Origin: an uncultured Lachnospiraceae bacterium
GTDB taxonomy: Bacteria; Bacillota; Clostridia; Lachnospirales; Lachnospiraceae
Assembly (NCBI GenBank): GCA_910584695.1
Contig: CAJUBR010000031.1
Location: forward strand, 1-31,572
Reading direction: 5' to 3'
Length of the DNA: 31,572 nucleotides
Below are positions 30,646 to 31,572 of the stretch, piece after piece. Position 1 is the first letter of the stretch. Every line of letters starts with the position of its first letter. The position numbers were made by a program, and so were the translations under genes. The notes beneath the pieces were generated by a model. That model made no database searches. It saw nothing but the letters and a program-made list of their open reading frames with translations, and had not been told where the DNA came from.

Positions 30646-31572
30646 TCATAATGCATAGCGGAAATTCTTTTCCACAACCACTTTAATCTGTCCTGGTTCT
30701 GCTGTGCGAATCGTATTTGCACGTAACGTATCCCTGCTTTCTACAATACAATTCTCAATGACGGAATTATCTCCAATATGCACGTCATTTAAAATAATGG
30801 AATTACGAATCACACAATTATTACCTATATATACTTTCTTAAACAATACAGAATGTTCTACTGTACCATTCACAATACATCCACTGGCAATCAGACTATT
30901 ATTTACCACTGCACCTTTGTTATATTTTGCAGGAGGTAAATCATCTGCCTTGGAATACACATCAGGATATTGTTTAAAGAAGTAATCCCGGATATCCTTA
31001 TTCAGGAAATCCATATTCGTCTTAAAATAAGAATCAATCGTTCCGATATTCCTCCAATAAGAATCCATCTTATATGCATAAATCTTCTTGACATTCTTAT
31101 AACGAATCAGAATGTCTTTCACAAAATCTGTTCTTCCCTCTTTGGCACATGCTTCAAGCAGTTCGATCAATTGCCTTCTTCTAATGACATAAACACCAAT
31201 AGACGCTGTACGGGTCTGTGCGATTAAAGGCTTTTCTTCAAAATCAAGAACCTGCATATCCTCATTACATTTCACAACACCAAAACGGCTAACATCATCC
31301 TCCTCCGGATTAATATCTTTACAGACAATTGTAATATCGGCACCCTTTTTGATATGTTCTTCCAACACTTTGTTATAATCTAACTTATACACTCCGTCGC
31401 CGCTTGCAATTACTACATATGGTTCATGACTTTCCTTTAAAAAATTAATATTCTGGTAAAGTGCATCGGCAGTCCCCTGATACCAATAACTGTTGGTAGA
31501 GGTAATCGTAGGTGTAAACACATAAAGACCGCCCTGTTTTCTACCAAAATCCCACCATTTTGAAGAGTTCAG
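30646..31572 (-). CDS. glgD: GlgD-type glucose-1-phosphate adenylyltransferase subunit, 5' end outside the window
   Basis: The frame is open to the right edge; 308 C-terminal residues are visible, beginning LNSSKWWDFGRKQGG. SYWYQGTADALYQNINFL, YVVIASGDGVYKLDYN, DFEEKP and SYWRNIGTIDSY are ADP-glucose pyrophosphorylase motifs. The C-terminal left-handed beta-helix repeats (SLIASGCIVNGTVEHSVLF, CVIRNSIILNDVHIGDNSVIENCIV) are complete. ASGDGVY in place of the usual SGDHIY, and the replaced catalytic surroundings, point to the regulatory GlgD subunit rather than GlgC. GlgC should lie just upstream, outside the window. Role: glycogen synthesis. Confidence 0.9.
   Translation of the reverse strand: MNSSKWWDFGRKQGGLYVFTPTITSTNSYWYQGTADALYQNINFLKESHEPYVVIASGDGVYKLDYNKVLEEHIKKGADITIVCKDINPEEDDVSRFGVVKCNEDMQVLDFEEKPLIAQTRTASIGVYVIRRRQLIELLEACAKEGRTDFVKDILIRYKNVKKIYAYKMDSYWRNIGTIDSYFKTNMDFLNKDIRDYFFKQYPDVYSKADDLPPAKYNKGAVVNNSLIASGCIVNGTVEHSVLFKKVYIGNNCVIRNSIILNDVHIGDNSVIENCIVESRDTLRANTIRTAEPGQIKVVVEKNFRYAL

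Overview
The window looks like chromosomal DNA from a low-GC anaerobic Firmicute, most likely a Lachnospiraceae-type clostridium. The evidence is the spoVG / glmU-type / pth / mfd / prsA order (the Bacillus-Clostridium neighbourhood), a glgD next to spoVG, strong purine-rich ribosome binding sites, Cna-B type surface proteins, and DUF2752 and DUF4190 membrane proteins. The taxon is an inference from gene content; no rRNA or tRNA gene was seen. Most genes lie on the minus strand.

Layout from left to right. (1) 1-3196: the N-terminal part of a large thioester/Cna-B surface protein that runs off the left edge, then a secreted CAP-domain protein with Ig-like and BspA-type leucine-rich repeats. 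(2) 3218-6088: a 956-residue SF1 helicase fused to a PD-(D/E)xK nuclease domain, a plausible stand-alone defence or repair enzyme. (3) 6298-7322: a BlaI/MecI-like repressor, a small partner gene and a divergent small gene, all without their usual sensor partners. (4) 7312-11371: a tightly overlapping operon parA-parB plus five unrecognised small genes. Its leader holds a compact three-way-junction RNA that contains an intrinsic terminator, and a second terminator lies further upstream. Back to back with the leader promoter is a perfect -35 promoter driving a probable ~140-nt noncoding RNA that ends in a UUCG-loop terminator. This is the most unusual part of the window and looks like a partition module from a mobile element, although no integrase or relaxase is visible here. 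(5) 11515-13728: an XRE regulator, a FAD oxidoreductase with a C-terminal Rieske domain, and a small Ser/Thr/Asp-rich protein. (6) 13908-17293: an AgrC/AgrA-like two-component pair without agrB/agrD, a DUF2752 protein and a DUF4190 protein with a repeated N-terminus. (7) 17433-20253: a cadC-cadA metal-resistance operon with a textbook promoter and a 34-bp perfect palindromic operator. (8) 20312-31572: the core block glgD, spoVG, a D-Ala-D-Ala carboxypeptidase, a GNAT acetyltransferase facing a truncated GNAT remnant, a single-domain GlmU-type nucleotidyltransferase, pth, mfd and two PpiC-type foldases.

In function, the right-hand third is housekeeping: cell-wall precursor synthesis and trimming, peptidyl-tRNA rescue, transcription-coupled repair, extracytoplasmic folding and glycogen synthesis. 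The left third is accessory. The best candidates for undescribed biology are the RNA elements around parA (three-way-junction attenuator, tandem terminator, divergent ncRNA), the five small genes co-transcribed with parAB, and the helicase-nuclease. All RNA structures were folded by eye and need covariation analysis.
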